Position numbers and translations under genes: made by a program. The notes beneath the pieces are model-generated. The model searched no databases and was not told the DNA's origin. It saw only the letters and a list, made by a program, of their open reading frames with translations. Shown here piece by piece: positions 55,943 through 63,312 of a DNA stretch of 64,000 bases (the first letter of the stretch is position 1; each line of letters starts with the position of its first letter). The stretch comes from Chitinophagaceae bacterium (lineage in GTDB: Bacteria; Bacteroidota; Bacteroidia; Chitinophagales; Chitinophagaceae). The stretch is from assembly GCA_016719165.1 (NCBI GenBank), contig JADKAJ010000005.1, forward strand, positions 1-64,000, read 5' to 3'.

Positions 55943-55971
55943 AAGGTTGTCAATTTTGGCAACCTTTTTTT
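55942..55971 (+). terminator. Rho-independent terminator, likely original to tRNA-Cys
   Basis: AAAGGTTG (55942-55949) pairs with CAACCTTT (55960-55967), with further wobble pairs inside, and ends in a T7 tract. It directly follows the tRNA 3'-end copy and also lies at the 3' end of the convergent HU/SPOR gene. Confidence 0.8.
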
Positions 55972-56911
55972 ATTGTGCAATATAGGCCCTGCTCCATTTT
56001 GGGGTATAATGAATACGAAGTGAATCCATGATCCTGGCTGTATCAGCCACTGCCGCAGGCAACACAAAGAATAATTGAAAAGTGATGGAATCACTGGTCC
56101 CTAGTTGAATATTGGTGGGTAAACTTTTAAGTAATTTGAAACGTTTAAAAGCTCTTTCTCTGCCGGCAGTTTCAACAATAAATTTATAATTACCAACAGG
56201 TACTGTCATTGGCTGTGGCCCGGCAACATCCTCTTTTTTGGGCAGTAGAGTGTCTTTTGTTGCTGTACTGTCCATTATCATAGTCGCAGGTATAACCTCT
56301 TCAATTTTCTTTTTTTCTACTGTGGAAACAGTTTCATTTTCTTCCGATGAATTTTTATAGATTGTATATCCTCCCCAAATCGCAAGTGCTATTCCTGCCA
56401 CTACTAAAAAGAACGCTACCGGTTTTTTCCATTGCATCTTCTCTTTCCGGGGCCTGAGAATGTCTTTATAACTGGAAAATGCTTCTTCCTGTATCTCTGC
56501 CGGATGAGTTTGTTTTAAAGGTTGTTCTTTCAGTACTTCCGGCATTAACTGACCTGAAGTAAAAGCATATTGACCGGCCTGCGTTTTAACAAGGCTGCCA
56601 ATTCCTTCCAGCATAAACGGTTTGCCGATATTCAAAAACTGGAGACCCAGCGACAGGTGCGAGTCAAGGTCAGCTGCGGCCAATGCCTTTATTTTACCGG
56701 TATGCGAAGCGATGAAATCAATTAAGGCTTGATTTTCTTTGATTGCCGGATTGTGTTCAAATGTGATAGACTCTCCAAAGTCTTTTTTGGTGTTTTTATC
56801 CGGTTCGGGTTCAATAGCCACTGTTGGATCAAGGTGGAAAGTACCAATACCGGGCAGGTCCAGCCTTTTATGGGTATAAAGGTATTGAGCAAGAAGCAGG
56901 GTTATTTTCAA
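55970..56911 (-). CDS. HU-CCDC81/SPOR-like membrane protein
   Basis: 313 aa. The N-terminal LLAQYLYTHKRLDLPGIGTFHL and NIGKPFMLEGIGSLVKTQAGQYAF match the paired CCDC81-like prokaryotic HU domains of Bacteroidota (about 1-60 and 75-130). One membrane helix at about 162-182 (PVAFFLVVAGIALAIWGGY). A C-terminal SPOR-like fold (about 235-310, VGNYKFIVETAGRERAFKRFKLLK) would face the periplasm and bind denuded peptidoglycan. Cell division or envelope role is inferred. Start is TTG 56911; no ATG is near. Confidence 0.75.
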   Translation of the reverse strand: MKITLLLAQYLYTHKRLDLPGIGTFHLDPTVAIEPEPDKNTKKDFGESITFEHNPAIKENQALIDFIASHTGKIKALAAADLDSHLSLGLQFLNIGKPFMLEGIGSLVKTQAGQYAFTSGQLMPEVLKEQPLKQTHPAEIQEEAFSSYKDILRPRKEKMQWKKPVAFFLVVAGIALAIWGGYTIYKNSSEENETVSTVEKKKIEEVIPATMIMDSTATKDTLLPKKEDVAGPQPMTVPVGNYKFIVETAGRERAFKRFKLLKSLPTNIQLGTSDSITFQLFFVLPAAVADTARIMDSLRIHYTPKWSRAYIAQ

Positions 56912-56983
56912 GGTTTTGGCTTTTAAAGACTACAATATAAATATTTTATATCACCAATGCAAGTGTGAAGAACGGTTGTAGTT

Positions 56984-56991
56984 TAACTTTG
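56984..56991 (+). promoter_or_regulatory. TAnnTTTG -7 element before the small membrane gene
   Basis: TAACTTTG ends 8 bp before ATG 57000, the same close geometry as at prfC. Confidence 0.4.
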
Positions 56992-56999
56992 CATGAATT

Positions 57000-57317
57000 A
57001 TGCTGACCAAACACGAAACCGATTTTATCAGTTATTGGGAAAAAAACCGGCTGGTTAAAAAAAAAGTATTACGCCAGATTTATGTGGGGCTGCCATTGGC
57101 AGTTATATTGGTGGTTGCCATTTTTGCCAACCTGCTTTCCGGATGGTATGGAAGGGCACAGATGGTCATGTTCAGGGAAAACGCTTCCTTAATTGTTATC
57201 CTGCTGGTAGCAGCATTGTCGATAGTGGTGTTTATTGTTATTTTTTCTGCCCGCCACCGCTGGGATATGAATGAACAGCGCTACCGTGAATTGTTAAGCA
57301 GGAAAGAGGAATCTTAA
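57000..57317 (+). CDS. Small two-helix membrane protein, 105 aa
   Basis: Membrane helices at about 26-46 (IYVGLPLAVILVVAIFANLL) and 60-82 (SLIVILLVAALSIVVFIVIF), basic regions on both sides, and a charged tail RYRELLSRKEES. No family is recognised with confidence. Single gene in front of the FKBP lipoprotein gene (72 bp gap). Confidence 0.65.
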   Translation: MLTKHETDFISYWEKNRLVKKKVLRQIYVGLPLAVILVVAIFANLLSGWYGRAQMVMFRENASLIVILLVAALSIVVFIVIFSARHRWDMNEQRYRELLSRKEES

Positions 57318-57389
57318 AATTTTACCCCCTGTTGCAGCGAATTATAGTTTTACGGGGTCTTACAACAGATTTTGTACCAATAATCATAT

Positions 57390-57857
57390 ATGAAAAAAAT
57401 AGCTCTGTTTTTGTCCGTATCCTTCATTTTATTGTTGAACAGCGGTTGCCTGAAAGATGATAGTTGCAATGCCAAAACTGTCGAGAGTGAGCAGGCAGCT
57501 ATTGTTAATTATGCGCTGGCCAATGGTATGACGACTACTGCTCATAGCAGTGGTTTACATTACCAGGTGATAAATGCAGGCTCCGGACCAGCACCCACTA
57601 TTAATTCAACCGTATCCGTAAGATATACGGGGAAACTGCTGAGTGGAACAATATTCGATAGCCAGACCGGAACACCTATCACTTTTCCGCTTACCCAGGT
57701 GATACAGGGATGGCAAATAGGGATGCCATTGATACAGGAAGGCGGAACGATAAAATTAATCCTCCCCTCATCGCTGGCATATGGTTGTACGGGTTATGGG
57801 TCAATTCCCCCCGATGCCATCTTATATTTTGAAATAGAACTTGTCGATGTTCAATAA
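57390..57857 (+). CDS. FKBP-type peptidyl-prolyl isomerase lipoprotein
   Basis: 155 aa. Lipobox LLNSGC (Cys20) and a short linker precede one FKBP domain (about 50-155): VSVRYTGKLLSGTIFDSQTG, FPLTQVIQGWQIGMPLIQEGG, KLILPSSLAYGCTGYGSIPPDAILYFEIELVDV. Speeds proline isomerisation of exported proteins at the outer membrane or in the periplasm. It is followed by a strong terminator. Confidence 0.9.
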   Translation: MKKIALFLSVSFILLLNSGCLKDDSCNAKTVESEQAAIVNYALANGMTTTAHSSGLHYQVINAGSGPAPTINSTVSVRYTGKLLSGTIFDSQTGTPITFPLTQVIQGWQIGMPLIQEGGTIKLILPSSLAYGCTGYGSIPPDAILYFEIELVDVQ

Positions 57858-57887
57858 TAGCTGAGCCTTACTGCTTATGCTCTGCTG

Positions 57888-57924
57888 CCCCGTCCTGCTG
57901 CTTCTTGCAGTGACGGGGTTTTTT
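57888..57924 (+). terminator. Terminator after the FKBP gene
   Basis: CCCCGTC (57888-57894) pairs with GACGGGG (57912-57918), with an inner CTGC/GCAG pair, followed by T6. Confidence 0.85.
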
Positions 57925-57953
57925 ACTGTATTTTTGATTTTAAACATTACATT

Positions 57954-59381
57954 TTGCCATACGAAGCAATTTCTGTCTTTGATATTTTTAAAATCGGGGT
58001 AGGTCCTTCCAGTTCTCATACATTGGGCCCCTGGAGGGCAGCCCAGCGCTTCGTTCAATCATTAATGCAGGAAAATAGGTTAACTGAAACAACACAGGTA
58101 CGAGTGCTGTTGTATGGCTCATTAGCTAAAACTGGCAAGGGCCATGGTACGGATGTGGCTGTGCAACTGGGATTATGTGGTGATGATCCGGTTACATTTG
58201 CTGTAGATCAGATCGATTCAAAAATCCGTGATATAGCTGCCATGAAAAAAATGGTGTTGCTCGGTATGCATGAAGTGGATTTTGATCCGCAGGAAGATAT
58301 AGAGTTCCTTGTCACAGAAACCTTGCCGTATCATCCTAATGCTGTTACTTTTCTGGCAACGATGCGAAATGGTGAATCAATTGCCGAAACATATTACTCC
58401 GTTGGCGGCGGTTTCGTTATAAAAGAAGGAGAAGAGGCCGGAACAGTACAAACTGTTCAATTACCATTTCCGGTAAATGATGCTGATGACCTGCTGCACT
58501 GGTGTATTAAAACAGGCCTGAGCATTCATGAAATTGTGATGGAAAATGAAACGGCCTGGCGGGGTGAAGAGGAAACAAGAAATAGTGCTTTGAATATCTG
58601 GCGGGTAATGAAAGAATGTATCTACCGGGGTTGTCATACTCCCGGTATATTGCCGGGCGGGCTGAATGTAAAACGTCGCAGTGCAGCGCTCAATAAAAAG
58701 CTGCTGTCAGGTAAAGAATACCACGATTATGATTCATGGCTGATGGCAATCCGTTCCGGTGGGAATGATTTTAAATACACATTGGACTGGGTCAGTTGCT
58801 TTGCGCTTGCCGTGAATGAAGAGAATGCCTCCTTTGGCCGGGTGGTAACGGCACCCACCAATGGCGCTGCGGGTGTAATACCTGCAGTCCTGCAATATTA
58901 TATTTCATTTTGCAATGGAAATAATGAAGATAAGATCATACAATTTTTATTAACAGCTGCGGAAATTGGAAGCATCTTTAAAAAAGGAGCCACTCTTTCT
59001 GCTGCGATGGGAGGATGCCAGGCAGAAATCGGGGTTTCTTCTGCCATGGCGGCTGCCGGTCTTACTGAATGTATGGGTGGAACACAAAAACAAGTGATGA
59101 TGGCTTCGGAAATTGCCATGGAGCATCACCTGGGCCTGACCTGTGATCCGATTGCCGGCCTGGTGCAGGTGCCTTGCATTGAGCGAAATACTATGGGGGC
59201 AATTAAAGCTATCACGGCTTCCCAGTTGGCCCTGCAGAGCACCCCTGATTTTGCTAAAGTATCCCTTGATGCTGTTATAAAAACGATGTGGGAGACAGCC
59301 CTTGACATGAACCATAAGTATAAGGAAACGGCTGATGGCGGGCTGGCAGTGAATGTACCCCTCAGTCTGCCGGAGTGTTAG
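57954..59381 (+). CDS. sdaA: L-serine dehydratase (iron-sulfur, single chain)
   Basis: 475 aa. Deaminates L-serine to pyruvate and ammonia with a 4Fe-4S cluster. The N-terminal beta domain [20 protein letters not shown] is diagnostic; the alpha domain has [18 protein letters not shown], [20 protein letters not shown] ([20 protein letters not shown]) and [16 protein letters not shown] with the cluster cysteines. Start is TTG 57954, directly before the conserved PYEAISVFD; no ATG fits. Confidence 0.93.
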   Translation: MPYEAISVFDIFKIGVGPSSSHTLGPWRAAQRFVQSLMQENRLTETTQVRVLLYGSLAKTGKGHGTDVAVQLGLCGDDPVTFAVDQIDSKIRDIAAMKKMVLLGMHEVDFDPQEDIEFLVTETLPYHPNAVTFLATMRNGESIAETYYSVGGGFVIKEGEEAGTVQTVQLPFPVNDADDLLHWCIKTGLSIHEIVMENETAWRGEEETRNSALNIWRVMKECIYRGCHTPGILPGGLNVKRRSAALNKKLLSGKEYHDYDSWLMAIRSGGNDFKYTLDWVSCFALAVNEENASFGRVVTAPTNGAAGVIPAVLQYYISFCNGNNEDKIIQFLLTAAEIGSIFKKGATLSAAMGGCQAEIGVSSAMAAAGLTECMGGTQKQVMMASEIAMEHHLGLTCDPIAGLVQVPCIERNTMGAIKAITASQLALQSTPDFAKVSLDAVIKTMWETALDMNHKYKETADGGLAVNVPLSLPEC

Positions 59382-59491
59382 CTATTTACCTGTAATTTTT
59401 TCTGCACATTAAGCTTTTAGTCAAAGCAAGTTGTAATTTTAGTGTCCCCGTAAGACAACATGATTATCCTTAACATTTAAATTATTCTGTC

Positions 59492-60046
59492 ATGGCTACT
59501 AAAAAGAAAGCAAAGAAAAAACCTGCTAAACCAACTCCCAAAAGGAAAGCAACTGCAAAAAAGAAAGTAACAAAGAAAAAAGCAGCACCAAAGAGAGTGA
59601 AAGCAGTTAAGAAGAAAGTGGTGAAGAAGGTGGTGAAAAAGAAAGTAGCTAAAGCCCAACCAAAGCGTAAGGCAGCTCCAAAGAAAAAAGTAGCTCCAAA
59701 GAAAGCGAAAGCAGCTAAGAAAAAAGTGGTAAAGAAAGTTGTCAAAAAAGCAGTGCCTAAAAAAGCAATGCCTAAAAAAGCAGTTGCTGTAAAAGCAAAA
59801 GTGGTGAAAAAGAAAAGTCCGGCCAGGACCGTTAAAGTAGCACAACCGGAAACAAAAGCTCCCGTAAGTGTGATTCCTGTTATGGTGGAAGAAGTAAAAG
59901 ATATATACATAACACCGGATGGGGAACTGGAAGTAACCGAGACAATCATTACAGTTGATGATGATGACGTAGTAGGGACCGGTTTTGAGGAGGATGATAT
60001 AGCAGAAGCTGATGATGAAAAGGAAGAAGATGAACCGGGAGTATAA
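59492..60046 (+). CDS. Histone H1-like Lys/Ala-rich protein with acidic tail
   Basis: 184 aa. Residues 1-112 are almost only Lys, Ala, Val, Pro and Arg in KKxxKK repeats, with two related units (KKVVKKVVKKKVAKAQPKRK and KKVVKKVVKKAVPKK), like bacterial H1-type proteins that coat DNA. Residues 130-184 are strongly acidic (VDDDDVVGTGFEEDDIAEAD). Such bipolar charge could give self-masking or partner binding. Single gene with a strong terminator; a TAATTTTA -7-like box is at 59434. DNA binding inferred from composition. Confidence 0.7.
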   Translation: MATKKKAKKKPAKPTPKRKATAKKKVTKKKAAPKRVKAVKKKVVKKVVKKKVAKAQPKRKAAPKKKVAPKKAKAAKKKVVKKVVKKAVPKKAMPKKAVAVKAKVVKKKSPARTVKVAQPETKAPVSVIPVMVEEVKDIYITPDGELEVTETIITVDDDDVVGTGFEEDDIAEADDEKEEDEPGV

Positions 60047-60062
60047 AATTTCTCAACTCATA

Positions 60063-60102
60063 AAAGTAAAGCCGCCTGATTTCAGGCGGCTTTACTTTTT
60101 TA
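60063..60102 (+). terminator. Terminator after the histone-like gene
   Basis: AAAGTAAAGCCGCCTGA (60063-60079) pairs perfectly with TCAGGCGGCTTTACTTT (60082-60098) across a 2-nt gap (effective loop of about 4), followed by T tracts. Bidirectional with the convergent mqnE gene. Confidence 0.9.
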
Positions 60103-60167
60103 CTTTTTTTATGAATTTATTATTAAAGTAATTGAAATGGTTGATTCATAAAACAGGAATAATTAAA

Positions 60168-61310
60168 TTAATTCAACCCGGCATTTACTTCCGCAGGAAT
60201 GTTACTATAGTTTTTGATTTCATTATACAAGGTATCTCTCTCCACGGGTTCTCTCTTGGCCTGCCTGATCAATGTTACCAGTTCAGCTGTTGTCATGGAT
60301 GGACTTTGTTCTTCAGATCCTGCCATGCTGTATATTTTAGTGCTGTCGTCAATTGTTCCGTCAATATCATCTACACCAAATGAAAGAGAGAGTTGGGCAT
60401 TCTGTCTGCCGATCATCGGCCAGTAAGCTTTCAGGTGAGGGAAATTGTCGAGATAGATCCGGGCAATAGCATACATCTTCATGTCTTCAATATGGGTGCT
60501 TTCCGGCACATTGCTCATATCATTATCCTTATTGCGGAATTTCAATGGGATGAAAGTGTTGAAGCCATTGGTTTTGTCCTGCAACTCTCTTAATCTTCTC
60601 ATATGATCAATGCGGTGTTCAAACTTTTCAATATGCCCGTAAAGCATCGTCGCATTGGAATGTAATCCTAGTTTATGTGCTGTTTCATGAATATTCAGCC
60701 AGCCATCCGCATCCACTTTATCGGCACATATCTTTTCTCTTATCTCCGGGTGAAAAATTTCAGCACCCCCGCCAGGTATAGAACCAAGCCCGGCTGCAAT
60801 CAAAAATTTCAAACCCTCTTCTGCACTCACTTTTGCTTTGCGGAACATATAATCGTATTCCACAGCCGTAAATGCTTTAATATGCAATTCAGGGCGATGT
60901 GTTTTAATGGCCTTTAGCAGATCTGCAAAGAACTGCAGGTCCATCTTCGGGTGCACACCTCCTACAATATGTACTTCTGTTATAGGTTTCCCGTCATATT
61001 TTTTCACCATGTGCAACATCTGCTCAATACTCAATTCCCAGCCTTCTTCCCGGTGTGCATAGAGTTTACTATAACTGCAGAAGTTGCAACTGAAGACACA
61101 GACATTTGTTGGCTCAATATGAAAATTACGGTTGAAAAAAACTTTATCGCCATGCAGTTTTTCTTTGATGGCATTGGCCAGGCTGCCTGCAAAACCAAGA
61201 CTTGCTTTTTCAAATAGTAGTAAACAATCCTCATCGTTTATTCGCTGGCCTGCTTTTACTTTTTCAGCTATGGACTGAAGCTCGGGGGAAATTGCTGTTG
61301 TGGTGATCAT
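60168..61310 (-). CDS. mqnE: Aminofutalosine synthase (radical SAM)
   Basis: 380 aa from ATG 61310. Radical SAM cluster Cys71-Cys75-Cys78 in CVFSCNFCSYSK; IIGGVHPK-type segment HIVGGVHPKMDLQFF; GGGAEIFHPEIREKICADKVDADGWLNIH and LHSNATMLYGHIEKFEHRIDH, LQDKTNGFNTFIPLKF separate MqnE from MqnC (which has TTATMMFG). Adds adenosyl radical to the MqnA product to form aminofutalosine. An upstream TTG at 61337 is at the promoter. Confidence 0.88.
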   Translation of the reverse strand: MITTTAISPELQSIAEKVKAGQRINDEDCLLLFEKASLGFAGSLANAIKEKLHGDKVFFNRNFHIEPTNVCVFSCNFCSYSKLYAHREEGWELSIEQMLHMVKKYDGKPITEVHIVGGVHPKMDLQFFADLLKAIKTHRPELHIKAFTAVEYDYMFRKAKVSAEEGLKFLIAAGLGSIPGGGAEIFHPEIREKICADKVDADGWLNIHETAHKLGLHSNATMLYGHIEKFEHRIDHMRRLRELQDKTNGFNTFIPLKFRNKDNDMSNVPESTHIEDMKMYAIARIYLDNFPHLKAYWPMIGRQNAQLSLSFGVDDIDGTIDDSTKIYSMAGSEEQSPSMTTAELVTLIRQAKREPVERDTLYNEIKNYSNIPAEVNAGLN

Positions 61311-61334
61311 ATTACTGTAACAATTAACTGCGGG

Positions 61335-61342
61335 CAAAGTTA
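61335..61342 (-). promoter_or_regulatory. TAnnTTTG -7 element of mqnE
   Basis: TAACTTTG on the minus strand, 24 bp upstream of ATG 61310; it overlaps the TTG start of the longer frame and so argues for the ATG. Confidence 0.45.
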
Positions 61343-61506
61343 CAACTACAAAAGGTAACTAAGGAAAGGCAGGGACAGAGAGTTTGAGAAACAGCTGGAA
61401 AGAAAAGGGGTACATTATATGGAATACTTAGTGCCTTCCTGTACTGGTATGTTTGTCTTTCAAAACACTAAAATCCTTATCTTCCCTTTTCAATAATTTC
61501 ATTTTT

Positions 61507-62766
61507 ATGAATTTAAAAGGAAGGCTGACTGTATTGAGTTTTCTGCAATTCTTTGTGTGGGGTGCCTGGCTTATTACAATTGCCACTTATTTTTTCTCTA
61601 ATAATATGGGCACAGGAGCCCAGTTTGGGGCAATCTTTTCGACGCTGGCCATATCTTCTCTGATCATGCCTGCCCTTACAGGTATAATTGCTGATAAGTG
61701 GATGAATGCCGAAAGGTTATATGGACTCCTGCATATTTTATATGGAGCGGTTCTGCTGTATGTACCACAGGTTAAAGATGCCGGTACTCTTTATTATGTC
61801 ATCCTGGTGGCTATGCTCTTTTATATGCCTACCATCTCTTTATCTAATTCTATTTCTTACACCTTACTCAAACAAAATAACTACGATGTGGTGAAGGTTT
61901 TTCCACCGATCAGGGTCTGGGGAACAATTGGTTTTATTGTAGCTATGTGGATGACAAACCTCACCGGAAGTAAAGCAAATGCCAACCAGTTTATAATTGG
62001 AGGGGTAGCGGCTATTTTGCTTGGGATTTATTCCTTCACCTTGCCCAAATGTCCCCCGCAACGATCTATTGCTAAAGATGCATCCATTATTGAGCAATTA
62101 GGTTTGAATGCTTTCAGGCTCTTTGCAAAATACAAGATGGCGTTGTTTTTTATCTTCTCTATGTTTCTTGGCGCTGCCTTACAGCTTACCAATATGTATG
62201 GAGATACATTCCTGGATGATTTCAGAAAAGTACCGGAATACGGGCCAGAGTCTTTTGTGGTAAAATATTCCACTATCATCATGTCTATTTCCCAGATATC
62301 GGAAACTGTATTTATTCTTACTATCCCGTTTTTCCTGAAAAAGTTCGGAATTAAAAAGGTAATGCTCTTTTCTATGATTGCCTGGGTGCTGCGGTTTGGT
62401 CTGTTTGCTTATGGTAATCCAGCCGATGGATTGTGGATGATCATTCTTTCCTGTATCGTCTATGGAATGGCATTCGACTTCTTTAATATATCGGGTTCAT
62501 TATTTGTTGAAACCACTACCGATTCTTCTATCCGGTCCAGTGCCCAGGGTTTGTTTATGATGATGACCAATGGGGTAGGAGCTTTTTTGGGTAGTAAAAT
62601 AAGTGGTTATGTTATTGACAAATATTTTACTGTGAATGGAGCAGATAAGGACTGGCAGAATATCTGGCTGGCGTTTGCAGCATATGCACTCGTTGTTGCG
62701 GTGTTATTTGCAGTGCTCTTCAAGCATAAGCATAATCCTGATGTAATAGAAAAAGTGACTCATTAA
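61507..62766 (+). CDS. NupG-type nucleoside:H+ symporter (MFS)
   Basis: 419 aa from ATG 61507 (MNLKGRLTVLSFLQFFVWGAW). Twelve membrane helices; GIIADKWMNAERLYGLLHILYGA, SNSISYTLL and FPPIRVWGTIGFIVAMWM match the nucleoside:H+ symporter family; C-terminal half has FFNISGSLFVETTTDSSIRSSAQGLFMMMTNGVGAFLGS. Probably imports nucleosides, which would feed the phosphorylase at 26.5-27.4 kb, but sugar-like substrates are possible. Ends at a shared terminator. Confidence 0.82.
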   Translation: MNLKGRLTVLSFLQFFVWGAWLITIATYFFSNNMGTGAQFGAIFSTLAISSLIMPALTGIIADKWMNAERLYGLLHILYGAVLLYVPQVKDAGTLYYVILVAMLFYMPTISLSNSISYTLLKQNNYDVVKVFPPIRVWGTIGFIVAMWMTNLTGSKANANQFIIGGVAAILLGIYSFTLPKCPPQRSIAKDASIIEQLGLNAFRLFAKYKMALFFIFSMFLGAALQLTNMYGDTFLDDFRKVPEYGPESFVVKYSTIIMSISQISETVFILTIPFFLKKFGIKKVMLFSMIAWVLRFGLFAYGNPADGLWMIILSCIVYGMAFDFFNISGSLFVETTTDSSIRSSAQGLFMMMTNGVGAFLGSKISGYVIDKYFTVNGADKDWQNIWLAFAAYALVVAVLFAVLFKHKHNPDVIEKVTH

Positions 62767-62785
62767 ATTGAGCAGAACTGGTATA

Positions 62786-62815
62786 AAAAACCCCGTTCAG
62801 AAGAACGGGGTTTTT
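62786..62815. terminator. Bidirectional terminator between nupG-type gene and trxA
   Basis: AAAAACCCCGTTC (62786-62798) pairs perfectly with GAACGGGGTTTTT (62803-62815), loop AGAA; A and T runs on both sides let it act on both strands. Confidence 0.9.
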
Positions 62816-62833
62816 ATTTTATAAGGAATAAGC

Positions 62834-63151
62834 TTAAATATGCGCCTCAATTTTCTTTACAAAATTTGCTTTAGGCTGCGCACCTACTAATTTATCAACT
62901 ACCTGCCCGTTTTTGATAAACAGGATAGCAGGTATGGAAGTGATGCCATAGTTCATGGATACCTCAGGGTTATTGTCAACATTCAGTTTACCGATGTTGG
63001 CCTTTCCATCATATTCTTTTGATAATTCTTCAATAACGGGCCCGATTGCACGGCAGGGACCACACCATTCCGCCCAGAAATCTATCACGGTCAGTTTATC
63101 AGAAGCCAGTACATCCGACTGGAAATTAGAGTCTGTGAATTCTTTTGCCAT
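62834..63151 (-). CDS. trxA: Thioredoxin
   Basis: 105 aa, full length. Active site WCGPC (Cys30, Cys33), preceded by VIDFWAEW, and cis-Pro in [21 protein letters not shown]. No signal peptide, so a cytoplasmic disulfide reductase. A -7 element TAAATTTG lies at 63188-63195. Confidence 0.95.
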   Translation of the reverse strand: MAKEFTDSNFQSDVLASDKLTVIDFWAEWCGPCRAIGPVIEELSKEYDGKANIGKLNVDNNPEVSMNYGITSIPAILFIKNGQVVDKLVGAQPKANFVKKIEAHI

Positions 63152-63187
63152 TTGTATAAATTTTATTTTTTGTTTTTAAAGGGATTG

Positions 63188-63195
63188 CAAATTTA
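63188..63195 (-). promoter_or_regulatory. TAnnTTTG -7 element of trxA
   Basis: TAAATTTG on the minus strand, 36 bp before ATG 63151. A palindrome GCACAA-AG-TTGTGC (63224-63237) lies about 30 bp further upstream, where an activator or repressor could bind. Confidence 0.4.
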
Positions 63196-63312
63196 AGTCC
63201 TGCCTCAATAACATGCGATACTGGCACAAAGTTGTGCAAAACTTGTCCAACTAATGGAAAAATTGACAGGCTTAGGCGTTGAAAACGGTAAAGCCTCTTT
63301 CTCCTTCGTAAA

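Noticed and set aside
55925..55971. A second, damaged tRNA gene
   Set aside because: Only the 3' acceptor strand and three flanking bases match; upstream bases show no T-arm, anticodon or D-arm, so an attachment repeat fits better.
59477..59949. Two antisense open frames rich in Phe, Leu, Cys and Thr
   Set aside because: They are mirror images of the Lys-codon-rich histone-like gene; composition explains them.
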